Positions 56,208 to 64,000 of a stretch of DNA of 64,000 bases are shown piece after piece. A model generated the notes under the pieces. It saw nothing but the letters and a program-made list of their open reading frames with translations, did not search any database and had not been told where the DNA came from. Positions within the stretch are counted from its first letter, which is position 1; each line of letters begins with the position of its first letter. The stretch spans positions 1-64,000 of the forward strand of contig NZ_JAGSYH010000005.1 in assembly GCF_025685685.1 (NCBI RefSeq), in the 5' to 3' direction. A program made the translations under genes and the position numbers. Source of the DNA: Acidicapsa dinghuensis (GTDB lineage Bacteria; Acidobacteriota; Terriglobia; Terriglobales; Acidobacteriaceae).

Positions 56208-57716
56208 TCAAGAAATTTCGCGAGCAGTGGTGCGCAACGGCAGCCGAAGGCATGCCTTGCATCCGTGAGTATCCGTTCTGTTCAACAGTTGTACTGAACC
56301 GCCATGCCCTAGTGCAATCTGCTGCGCGAGCACAAGTCCTATTCCAGTTCCTTGAGGTTTGGTCGTATAGAAAGGTACAAAGAGGTTGTCTGCATTCGTT
56401 AGACCGGGACCATTGTCGAGGATCGTTATCATTACTTCTTGAAATCCTGTCTCCCATAGAATCTCGACGCACGGATCAGGTAGCGTAGCTGAATCCACAT
56501 TTTTTTCGGCGAGAGTCGCTATGGATGCCGCATCCGGGCTGAGGGCGGCTTCGGCCGCATTACGCACAAGATTAATCAGTGCATGAGCGAGTTGATCCGG
56601 ATCGGCATCTAGCAGCACGTCGTCCGTGTTCCTTATCGTTACCGGTAGACGCGTCTCTAACTTTGCAATTCTGCCGATCACCCCCGCCAACGAAATTTGC
56701 TCTAAATTCGGGGTTGGCAAACCTGTCAACTCGCGATAAGCCTGCAAAAACCGGTTCAACGACTCTGCGCGATCTTCAATTACTTCCAATCCGCGCGCGA
56801 AATCCTCATCGTCTTCTGAAAGAGCTCGGCTCACGCTGAACCGACCACGCAAGCTCTCAGCGATTGACTTGATCGGCGTCAACGAGTTGTTTATCTCATG
56901 TCCGAGCACGCGAATCAGACGCTTCCACGCCAACCGTTCTTCCTCACGTAGTGCCTCACTCACATCGGAGAGTACAAACAACGTATGTGGAATGCCGCGC
57001 AATCGGAACTTACTGCGTTTTACCACCCATCTTTCTGTGTGCTGTGGATCGCCCACGGAAAGTACATCATTATCCTCTGCGCGCAGCAGCCGCTCGACAT
57101 CCAGCTTGCTGCTATTTGAGCGAACGGCCGAACGCTGCACGCCACGAGGCAGTAGATTAAATGCCCGCTCAGCAGCCGCATTTAAAAGCTTCAGCCGCCC
57201 ATCCGGATCAAACGCCAGGACTGGAGATTGCATGGATTTCATGACTCGCTCGACCAGAGCCATCGCTTCCATGGCACCAACACGCTGCACCTGCAACATG
57301 CCGGCGAGTGCATTGATTTCGAGTGCGAGATCGCCCATTGCGTCGTAACGTCTGGCGCCGCGCGCGCGAAAGGAATAATCGTCTTCACGTAAAGCAGCCA
57401 CCACATTCGCCAACGTCTGCAGGGGGCGAATGACATGCTCCATCACGAGCGAAACGAGAAACATCCAGGAGAAAGCGGTGGCAGGCAGAGCTATCCAGAC
57501 AATCGATGAATCGACATGATGCTGCCATAACTCAAGCGCTATCAACCCAAAGGCTGGCAGTCCCATTAAATAAAGCCAAAGACGCAAGGCGCGCTCAAAG
57601 CTCAACCGTCTGCGCGAGCGCCCTAATGCTATGCGCTTGCGCTTGACTACAGGCAGCTGCAAATCTCCCGCATCGTCGTCAAACTCGTGATACGCGGTCG
57701 TCTCGCTATAGGCCAT
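56208..57716 (-). CDS. NtrY-like sensor histidine kinase
   Basis: About 502 residues. Two transmembrane helices (about 45-65 and 73-95) are followed by HAMP, a PAS-like domain (LAFDPDGRLKLLNAAAERAF) and HisKA with His in LIRVLGHEINNSLTPIKSI. The HATPase_c domain has DNGPGLTNADNLFVPFYTTKPQGTGIGLVLAQQI. It overlaps the sigma-54 regulator gene by about 11 bases (20 if the ATG at 57725 is used), so the two are a cognate pair of the NtrY/NtrX class. The short periplasmic loop suggests it senses membrane or cytoplasmic signals. Confidence 0.92.
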   Translation of the reverse strand: MAYSETTAYHEFDDDAGDLQLPVVKRKRIALGRSRRRLSFERALRLWLYLMGLPAFGLIALELWQHHVDSSIVWIALPATAFSWMFLVSLVMEHVIRPLQTLANVVAALREDDYSFRARGARRYDAMGDLALEINALAGMLQVQRVGAMEAMALVERVMKSMQSPVLAFDPDGRLKLLNAAAERAFNLLPRGVQRSAVRSNSSKLDVERLLRAEDNDVLSVGDPQHTERWVVKRSKFRLRGIPHTLFVLSDVSEALREEERLAWKRLIRVLGHEINNSLTPIKSIAESLRGRFSVSRALSEDDEDFARGLEVIEDRAESLNRFLQAYRELTGLPTPNLEQISLAGVIGRIAKLETRLPVTIRNTDDVLLDADPDQLAHALINLVRNAAEAALSPDAASIATLAEKNVDSATLPDPCVEILWETGFQEVMITILDNGPGLTNADNLFVPFYTTKPQGTGIGLVLAQQIALGHGGSVQLLNRTDTHGCKACLRLPLRTTAREIS

Positions 57717-59127
57717 ATTTCTCAATGCGACGGTAAAGCGCTCCGCGGCTCAGGCCTAGCGCTTCCGCTGCCTGGCTCACATTACCGCCAGCCCGTGCCA
57801 GGGCTTTGCGTATCAGGATAGCTTCTACGGCCTCAAGACTCATATCGTCCATCGAAGCAGCAGTTGCTGTACTGCGTTGTCCGTGAAGGCCAAGATCAAC
57901 AGCTTCGATTAGCTCTCCACGAGTCATCAACACAGCCCGTTCGATGGTGTGATCCAGTTCACGCACGTTACCCGGCCATGCGTATTGCATCATCATTTGC
58001 AAAGCTGCGGGCTCGATGCCCTGAATCTGTCTTCGGTAGCGTGTCGCATGTCGAGCGAGAAAGTGACCAGCCAACGCCGGCAGGTCTTCGCGTCTCTCGC
58101 GCAGCGGAGGAAGGTGAATTTCAACCGTGTTCAGGCGAAACAGTAAATCTTCGCGAAACCGCCCTTCGGCTGCATCTTGCCTAAGATTTGCATTTGTTGC
58201 TGAGAGCACGCGCGCGTCTACTGAAATGGTGCGTGAGGAGCCAACGCGCTCCAATTCGCCCGTTTCCAGCACGCGCAGAATCTTCGCCTGCTGACGCACC
58301 GGAATATTCGCAATCTCATCGAGGAATAGCGTGCCACCATTCGCCAACTCAAAGCGTCCGATGCGGTCTGTGCGCGCGTCAGTGAATGCGCCCTTTACGT
58401 GGCCAAACAGCTCGCTCTCAAACGTCCCCTCCGGCAGCGCTCCCGTGTTCACAGCTACAAGTGTGCGTGAAGCGCGGGACGAGAGCCGGTGCAACATTTG
58501 CGCTACTACTTCCTTACCCGTGCCGTGCTCTCCGGTAATCAATACATTCGCATCCGACGGCCCTACACGCGACATCGTCTCCAATACCTGACGCATGGAC
58601 TCAGCCGAAGCAATAAAGTCCGGTGCCCCCGGCGCGCGCAGTATCCGATTCTCCGCCTCGAGCCATTGCGTGCGCCGCTGGCTGCGGTGTAATTCCATTT
58701 GCGTGCGAAGGATGCTTAATAATCGAGCATTTTCCCACGGCTTTTGAATGAAGTCGCCTGCGCCACGCCGCATAGCTTCCACAGCTAGATCGATATTGCC
58801 CCAGGCAGTCATTACGATCACGGGTAGCTGTGCATCGATCTCCTTGATACGAGCTACAAGTTCCATTCCCTCCTGACCGGAAGTAGTGTCGCGTGTGTAA
58901 TTTAAATCGATCAGCACACCGTCAAAGCTCTCGTGCATCAACGCCTCAAGTAACAGCGCCGGAGTGCGCACCATCTCCAGCTTGTAGCCTTCGGGCTTCA
59001 GCAGCAGCCGCAGAGCCTCGAGAATTTGCGGCTGGTCGTCGGCGATGAGAAGCCGGAATGGCCTTTCAGCTCCGTCGTTCGATCGATTACCGGTGTTCAT
59101 GGATACCGCCAGTGTGTCAGTCTGCAT
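57706..59127 (-). CDS. sigma-54-dependent response regulator (NtrC/NtrX family)
   Basis: 473 residues. Receiver domain with phosphoacceptor D74 (GVLIDLNY) and Lys in FIQKPW; AAA+ domain with Walker A GEHGTGKE (199-206) and Walker B GGTLFLDE (264-271); Fis-type helix-turn-helix at the C-terminus (GGNVSQAAEALGLSRGALYRRIEKYGL). The sigma-54 contact loop reads GAFTDA (246-251) rather than the usual GAFTGA. Starts three bases after the tolC-like stop, so it is encoded in the efflux transcript. An ATG at residue 10 is an alternative start. Confidence 0.93.
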   Translation of the reverse strand: MQTDTLAVSMNTGNRSNDGAERPFRLLIADDQPQILEALRLLLKPEGYKLEMVRTPALLLEALMHESFDGVLIDLNYTRDTTSGQEGMELVARIKEIDAQLPVIVMTAWGNIDLAVEAMRRGAGDFIQKPWENARLLSILRTQMELHRSQRRTQWLEAENRILRAPGAPDFIASAESMRQVLETMSRVGPSDANVLITGEHGTGKEVVAQMLHRLSSRASRTLVAVNTGALPEGTFESELFGHVKGAFTDARTDRIGRFELANGGTLFLDEIANIPVRQQAKILRVLETGELERVGSSRTISVDARVLSATNANLRQDAAEGRFREDLLFRLNTVEIHLPPLRERREDLPALAGHFLARHATRYRRQIQGIEPAALQMMMQYAWPGNVRELDHTIERAVLMTRGELIEAVDLGLHGQRSTATAASMDDMSLEAVEAILIRKALARAGGNVSQAAEALGLSRGALYRRIEKYGL

Positions 59128-59130
59128 TGC

Positions 59131-61176
59131 TTACTGTCCAGTTGGGCTTGGAGCCGTCGGAGACGCCGGTGCAATCGGCGCCGAAGCGCCATTAGCCGAC
59201 TTCGCCTGCTCGATCGAGATGCCATAGTTTTGCAGCGTGGTCCCCGTAACATAGAGCATCTGAACCCGAGCTTTAGCGAAATCAGTTTCTGCCGTCACGA
59301 GTGCATTTTCCGCGACCGCCAGATCATGCTCAGCAGAAAGCGTCTGTTGATTCGATCCAGACCCGAGCTGTTGTTGCTTCTGCGCGATATCCAGCATCTT
59401 CGCAGCGAGATCACGCGCTTCGCGTGCAGCATCCACTCGACTTGTGCCTTGCTCCAGCGCGAACCGCGCGCTGCGCACTTCGATACGTACGCTCTTCTTT
59501 TTCTCTTCCAGGCCAACCTGCGATTGACGGTATTCAAGCTCCGTGCGGTACTGGTCGGCTTTTGCCACGCGATTACGCAGGGGGATGCCAAGCTGGAAGC
59601 CAACCTGGTATTCGGGAGACGAATAATTGAAGGCGTTCAGCGCAGCTCCTCCATAGCCATTCGATGAAGTTATGGTGCCAGCAGGAGCGGTAGAAGTGAG
59701 CGGACCCGAGTATCCGGTACCGCTAAGATAGCCGTAGACGGAGAGTGAGGGCAGCAGGTTGTTGCGCTCCGTCTTGCGGCTAAGTTCGCTGTTCTGCAGG
59801 TTCAGCTCCTGCTCCTGCACGTCGGGGCGGTTCTTGAGCGCGTCCGCAATCATGTCAGGAATGGACTCCGAAGGGATTGCCGTATCAGTAACAATATGAT
59901 CAACCGGAACTACCGGCATGTCCTCAAGAACCGGATCGTCGAGGCTGCGGGTAATGGCGTTCTTCATGTACAGCTCTTGCTGTTCGAGAGTGGTGCTAGC
60001 TACCGTCAATTCTTGCTTGCGCGTAGCCAGGTCGCTTTCCGCTTTGAGCACATCAGTCTGCGGAATGGCCTGCAGCTCGAGTTGTTTGCGGCTCTTGTCC
60101 AGCGTCTCGTTGGCGAAGTCTACCGAGCGCTGATTTACCTGCGCTGTGTCATACGCAGCAACCAGATCCCAGTAAATATTGCAGATTTGCGTGACGGTTG
60201 CGATTACCTGGGCACGGAAAGCGATATCAGAGACTTTCTTATTGGTTCGAGCGATGCGCAGATAGCGCAGGTTTGGCCCGAAACCAAAGCCGGCCAGCAG
60301 CGGCTGCGAGGCATAGATTTCGCCAAAGGAAAAAAACTGCGGATTGTAGGCATAGTTGGGGCTGTTGAAAGTCTGACGGTTATTGTTCCAGACGGCCTGA
60401 ATATAACCGCCGGTTGGGAACGCCTGGTTATAGGTAAAGTTCGCCGCCACCGTATTGTCATGAACGACGGGAACACCGTAGAGCACTTGGTTGTTGACCG
60501 CCTGCGTCAGGTGGTCAACGTCGGTCTGCACGGTGATATAAGGATCGAAGTTGGAAACCGACGAGCCGCCCCCGAGAGTCGACGTCACAATACCGCCATT
60601 GCCGGCTCCCGCGCCGCCAGCGCCGAGCGAGGTACCGCCCGCACCCGCTCCACCACCACCAGATGTGCTCGCGCCGCCTGGTGTCCCGGAGACGACGCCT
60701 GTGTTGACGCCGCGCGGATATGCACCTGCTGCGCCACGCAGAACATCGAGCTGCGCGATGGGCAGGTTGTAGCGCGCGATGACCATATCGAGGTTGTCTT
60801 CGAGAGCCAAGTCGATGGCATCTCGCAGGGTCAAATAGATTTTGCCGTCTTTGACGAAGGAATTGAGACGCGGCGAGTTGGCCATGTTCACGGGCGGCAC
60901 CGACTTACCACGATAAAAATCGAGCGGGTTCATCGACCGCTTCAAAAACAACTCGAACGGCACACTCACCGTCGAAGTCGTCGATTCGTTCGGTGTTGGC
61001 GCTGGAGACGCGGTTTGCGTTGAAGGTGCGTTGGGAACAGGATTTTGAGTGGTCTGCGCCATAACCGAAATCGCACCCTGTGCAAATAACGTTGCGCTGC
61101 AAACGGACGCGATTACCTTCGAAAAAAATCGCGTTGAGCCTGTAACGGATGTCTTCCTATCGATTGTCGGATACAT
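59131..61176 (-). CDS. TolC-family outer-membrane efflux protein
   Basis: About 681 residues, longer than E. coli TolC (471 mature). A signal peptide (VIASVCSATLFAQGAISVMA) is followed by a Pro/Thr-rich segment and two OEP repeats (LTLRDAIDLALEDNLDMVIARYNL and, in the second half, VQEQELNLQNSELSRKTERNNLLPSL). A Gly-rich low-complexity loop (GGASTSGGGGAGAGGTSLGA) and a second insertion (GTITSSNGYGG) explain the extra length. Two long helical coiled regions make the periplasmic tunnel. I start at ATG 61176, 20 bases after the ABC ATPase stop; ATG 61251 would overlap that gene. Confidence 0.88.
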   Translation of the reverse strand: MYPTIDRKTSVTGSTRFFSKVIASVCSATLFAQGAISVMAQTTQNPVPNAPSTQTASPAPTPNESTTSTVSVPFELFLKRSMNPLDFYRGKSVPPVNMANSPRLNSFVKDGKIYLTLRDAIDLALEDNLDMVIARYNLPIAQLDVLRGAAGAYPRGVNTGVVSGTPGGASTSGGGGAGAGGTSLGAGGAGAGNGGIVTSTLGGGSSVSNFDPYITVQTDVDHLTQAVNNQVLYGVPVVHDNTVAANFTYNQAFPTGGYIQAVWNNNRQTFNSPNYAYNPQFFSFGEIYASQPLLAGFGFGPNLRYLRIARTNKKVSDIAFRAQVIATVTQICNIYWDLVAAYDTAQVNQRSVDFANETLDKSRKQLELQAIPQTDVLKAESDLATRKQELTVASTTLEQQELYMKNAITRSLDDPVLEDMPVVPVDHIVTDTAIPSESIPDMIADALKNRPDVQEQELNLQNSELSRKTERNNLLPSLSVYGYLSGTGYSGPLTSTAPAGTITSSNGYGGAALNAFNYSSPEYQVGFQLGIPLRNRVAKADQYRTELEYRQSQVGLEEKKKSVRIEVRSARFALEQGTSRVDAAREARDLAAKMLDIAQKQQQLGSGSNQQTLSAEHDLAVAENALVTAETDFAKARVQMLYVTGTTLQNYGISIEQAKSANGASAPIAPASPTAPSPTGQ

Positions 61177-61196
61177 AGATGTGCGTTTCGAAAAAT

Positions 61197-61910
61197 TCAC
61201 GATTGGACCCCTACCGGTTGCGCAATTCCTGCGGTATCGGAATACAGCCATCCATCCCGCAGTTCGATAATGCGCGAACCAAATTTAGCGTTTTCTTCCG
61301 AGTGCGTGACCTGAATGATGGTCGTGCCCTCTTCGTTGAGTTTCTTGAACAGTTCCATAATTTCCCGAGCCTGCCCGGAATGAAGATTGCCCGTAGGCTC
61401 ATCTGCAAGCAGAAGGCTTGGCTTATGAATGACTGCCCGTGCAATGCCTACCAACTGCTGTTGGCCACCTGAGAGTTGGCTTGGAAACAGGTCTTTCTTG
61501 CCTACGATTTGAAACTTATCCAGCGTGTCGGCAACCAATGCCTGCCGCTCAGCACGCGGAATGTCCTTGTATGAAAGCGGCAGGTCGATATTCTCGGCGA
61601 CACTGAGATCATCGAGCAGGTGATAACTCTGGAAGACCATGCCCGTACGACGTCGCGCCAATTCGGCGCGCTGTTTGCGATTCATACGATGCACCGGCTC
61701 GCCATCGAAGAAAAACTCCCCTTTCCATTGGTCGTCCAGCATCGCCAGCACATTCAATAACGATGACTTTCCTGCCCCAGACGGTCCCATGATCGTTACA
61801 AATTCACCGGGCTTGATGGTGAGATTGACGTGCCGCAGCACCCAGGTCTCCGTGTGCCCGGTACGATAGCTTCGTTCGATTTTGTTCAGTTCAATCATTG
61901 TTGTGCTCAA
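61197..61910 (-). CDS. ABC transporter ATP-binding protein (LolD/MacB type)
   Basis: 237 residues. Walker A GPSGAGKSS, Q-loop VFQSYHLLDDLSV, signature LSGGQQQ, Walker B PSLLLADEPTG, H-loop IQVTHSEENA: all intact. It belongs to the LolD/MacB/FtsE group that works with FtsX-type permeases, matching the adjacent permease 26 bases upstream. The permease-ATPase-TolC order points to an export system. Confidence 0.95.
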   Translation of the reverse strand: MSTTMIELNKIERSYRTGHTETWVLRHVNLTIKPGEFVTIMGPSGAGKSSLLNVLAMLDDQWKGEFFFDGEPVHRMNRKQRAELARRRTGMVFQSYHLLDDLSVAENIDLPLSYKDIPRAERQALVADTLDKFQIVGKKDLFPSQLSGGQQQLVGIARAVIHKPSLLLADEPTGNLHSGQAREIMELFKKLNEEGTTIIQVTHSEENAKFGSRIIELRDGWLYSDTAGIAQPVGVQS

Positions 61911-61936
61911 CTCCGTTCCTCATAAAAACTGCAGGA

Positions 61937-64000
61937 CTACTCTGTTCTCAATGCTTCGATTGGGTCAATTGAAGCGGCGCGGCGCGCGGGGATTGCCGCG
62001 GCTATAGCCACCATTAGAGCGCTGATGGCGATACACGCCAGCAGCGTAATAGGGTCACCTGGCTGCACTCCATACAGCTGGCTGCGCAGCAGTTTTGATA
62101 GCAGAAATGCCGCGGGCAGAGCTACCGCTACTCCGATTGTGGCGGTCAGCGCCATCTCTCGCAGCACTAACACAATCATGGAGCTTCGCTGTGCGCCCAG
62201 CGCCATCCGTACGCCGATCTCGCGTGTCCGTTGCTTTGTCGCGTAAGCCAGCACACCGTAAAGACCGACCGCCGTCATAAGCATCGCCAATGCGGAGAAA
62301 CTCATCGACAGCGTAGCAAGTGCACGTTGATTCGAGATACTGATATCGATCTGCTGATCCATCGTGCGAATCGAATCGACCACTAGTTTCGGATCAAGCC
62401 GACGAATGCGTTCGCGAATCTCGTTCTCTACCAATTCCGGCTTCTGCGCAGTGAGCGCATACATCTGCAGACCAAACGTGTTGGTAAATTGTGAATATGC
62501 CTGATAGACGGTGCCCACCGCCGCGGCCTGCATATTTTCATGCCGCACGTCGCCAACGACACCCACGATGGTGATGTCATACTTTTCGTGGTCACTGGCG
62601 CCCGCTCCTATCAATCTGCCGAGCGCATTCTGTGGAGAGCCGTAAAAGCGCTTGGCGAACGTCAGATTTACGACCGCTACTTTTGGACTGCCCTTGGTGT
62701 CGGCATCTGTGAACTCACGTCCTGCAAGAATCGGCTGATGCAGCGTCGCGAAGTAATTGGACGTAATCCACGGACTCTCGAAGTTCATACTTTCATCTTC
62801 GGGAGCTATGTGTCCCTGCACTGAATAGTTCGATGTGCTCGAGTCGCCGGAAATTTCAGGGTCAGTTGTACCGGCAGCCTGTGATATTCCCGGTAAGCCG
62901 CGCAACCCATCTACCACATCTTTATCAATCTGCTGCACGCGATCACCACTGTAGCCGGCCAACGATGGATCGATATCGAAAGTTACCAGGTGCGCTGTCT
63001 CGAATCCTATATTCTGACCGCGAAGGTTCGTCAGTGTACGCAGAAATAGTCCGGCGCAACCCAGTAGCAGCACAGTGAGTGAAATCTGCAGACCTACGGC
63101 AATCTTGCGAAATCGCTGCGACGCTCGCGAGGCGGTTCCGCTGTTCTGGCGCAACGCTTCAGCAAGCCTGGGTTTCAGAAATTGGAGTGCCGGAACTACG
63201 CTGAAGAGCAGCGTTACCAACAAGGAGAGCCCCAGCGCATATAGAAGCACGCGAAGATCGACTGCGGTCGAGAAAGGCCCTTGCTGCGTTGGGTCGTCGT
63301 TATCTGCGATCATTTGAACAAGCGCACGGGCAATGAGCGGCGAGAGCGCCACGCCAGCGACCGCTCCACAAAGACCCAGTACGCCACCTTCGACAAAGAG
63401 TTGCGAAACAATCTTTGATCGCGCGGCCCCCAACGCGTATCGCATCGAGATCTCGCGCACACGGCCTGCCGCCCTGAGAAGTAGTAAGGTGGCAATATTG
63501 ATTGCGCACATTGCCGCCAACACACCAACCATACCCATCAGCACGTATAGTGGTGTCTTCAGATCATCACGCTTCGGCATAAATCCCGTGGAGTCGTCCT
63601 TCACAAACAGGCGAGTTTCATCGAGAAACCGGTGCTTGAACTGAGCCGATGTGTTACCGTATCCCGTCAGTTCCTGAGCACGCAGCGAATGCCAAAGAGG
63701 TCCGAGACTCGCCTCAGCCTGCTGGCGAGTGACGCCCGGCTTGAGACGTGCGATCAGCGTCAGCCACACTGATTTGTGATTATTCAGATCATCCCGCTGC
63801 GCTGTCCATGGCATCGCAACTTCTGACATCGTGATCGGAAGGAAGACCCCCGGCGTGTAGTTGTCTATTGCGCTCTGAAACCCCTCAGGCGCTACACCCA
63901 CGATTGTGAACGGCTGGCCATTAATCAGTAGTGTCTTACCCGATACATCCATTGAAGAATTGAATCGCGTCTTCCAATAGTCATACGCCAATACCACGAC
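61937..64000 (-). CDS. ABC transporter permease, ADOP/MacB type (partial, cut by window edge)
   Basis: At least 686 residues; the N-terminus lies beyond the right edge. The sequence holds a MacB core (PFTIVGVAPEGFQSAIDNYTPG), FtsX helices, a second core and a C-terminal FtsX block with GVLAYATKQRTREIGVRMALGAQ and the final RRAASIDPIEALRTE. Same family as the permease at 53652-56102 but distinct in sequence. It is the permease partner of the adjacent ATPase. Confidence 0.9.
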   Translation of the reverse strand, partial: VVVLAYDYWKTRFNSSMDVSGKTLLINGQPFTIVGVAPEGFQSAIDNYTPGVFLPITMSEVAMPWTAQRDDLNNHKSVWLTLIARLKPGVTRQQAEASLGPLWHSLRAQELTGYGNTSAQFKHRFLDETRLFVKDDSTGFMPKRDDLKTPLYVLMGMVGVLAAMCAINIATLLLLRAAGRVREISMRYALGAARSKIVSQLFVEGGVLGLCGAVAGVALSPLIARALVQMIADNDDPTQQGPFSTAVDLRVLLYALGLSLLVTLLFSVVPALQFLKPRLAEALRQNSGTASRASQRFRKIAVGLQISLTVLLLGCAGLFLRTLTNLRGQNIGFETAHLVTFDIDPSLAGYSGDRVQQIDKDVVDGLRGLPGISQAAGTTDPEISGDSSTSNYSVQGHIAPEDESMNFESPWITSNYFATLHQPILAGREFTDADTKGSPKVAVVNLTFAKRFYGSPQNALGRLIGAGASDHEKYDITIVGVVGDVRHENMQAAAVGTVYQAYSQFTNTFGLQMYALTAQKPELVENEIRERIRRLDPKLVVDSIRTMDQQIDISISNQRALATLSMSFSALAMLMTAVGLYGVLAYATKQRTREIGVRMALGAQRSSMIVLVLREMALTATIGVAVALPAAFLLSKLLRSQLYGVQPGDPITLLACIAISALMVAIAAAIPARRAASIDPIEALRTE

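Noticed and set aside
59896..61023. 375-residue plus-strand frame
   Set aside because: Antisense to the tolC-like gene, with no recognisable domain.

Overview
This looks like a chromosomal segment of an Acidobacteriota bacterium, most likely class Terriglobia (the old subdivision 1, the Acidobacterium/Granulicella/Terriglobus/Edaphobacter group). The placement is an inference from lineage-typical families: the TIGR03435 domain, the TIGR03436 VWFA-related protein, duplicated MacB/FtsX 'ADOP' permeases, Oar-like receptors, a propeller-type sensor kinase, and a moderately GC-rich composition. No rRNA operon, CRISPR array or intact insertion sequence was seen. The first 111 bases are the C-terminal end of an IS481-like transposase cut by the window edge.

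Layout. 1-6.4 kb (mostly minus strand): envelope and isoprenoid housekeeping genes in the order zinc-ribbon/XRE regulator, uppS, cdsA, dxr, rseP, acyl-CoA thioesterase, with three copies of an intergenic repeat. 6.6-19.4 kb: mixed metabolic genes (HD hydrolase, enoyl-CoA hydratase, GH130-like glycosidase, DHH phosphoesterase, CPBP protease, penicillin acylase family protein, PTPS-related membrane protein, farnesyl/geranyl-type prenyl synthase, DUF59 Fe-S assembly factor). 19.5-26.1 kb: an F-type ATP synthase operon (b', b, delta, alpha, gamma, beta, epsilon) without the a and c subunits. 26.4-36.5 kb: a small secreted protein with a structured leader, hflX, hfq, a DegT-type aminotransferase, a GH3 glycosidase, an aldo/keto reductase, and an MBOAT/SGNH surface O-acylation pair whose MBOAT frame is broken by one TGA codon. 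36.7-45.5 kb: SYLF protein, a LigD-like protein with phosphoesterase and polymerase domains but no ligase domain, a small membrane protein, a GH16-like secreted protein followed by a propeller histidine kinase and LuxR-type regulator, and a DoxX protein.

45.9-53.5 kb is the most distinctive part. A BlaI repressor with a visible palindromic operator in its promoter overlaps a BlaR1-like M56 protease carrying a TIGR03435 domain outside the membrane in place of a beta-lactam sensor. An Oar-like outer-membrane protein and a TIGR03436 VWFA protein follow, and a tRNA-Gly(CCC) gene lies 17 bases further on. 53.6-64 kb (minus strand): an efflux-type cluster of an ADOP permease cut by the right edge, an ABC ATPase, a TolC-like outer-membrane protein, an NtrC-type sigma-54 response regulator, its sensor kinase, and a second ADOP permease. 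No membrane-fusion (MacA-like) gene is visible.

Several starts were moved from the longest reading frame to sites with a good Shine-Dalgarno sequence, including TTG starts (dxr, penicillin acylase, DHH phosphoesterase) and a probable CTG start (doxX). All functions are assigned by reading motifs and family resemblance; no database search was run.
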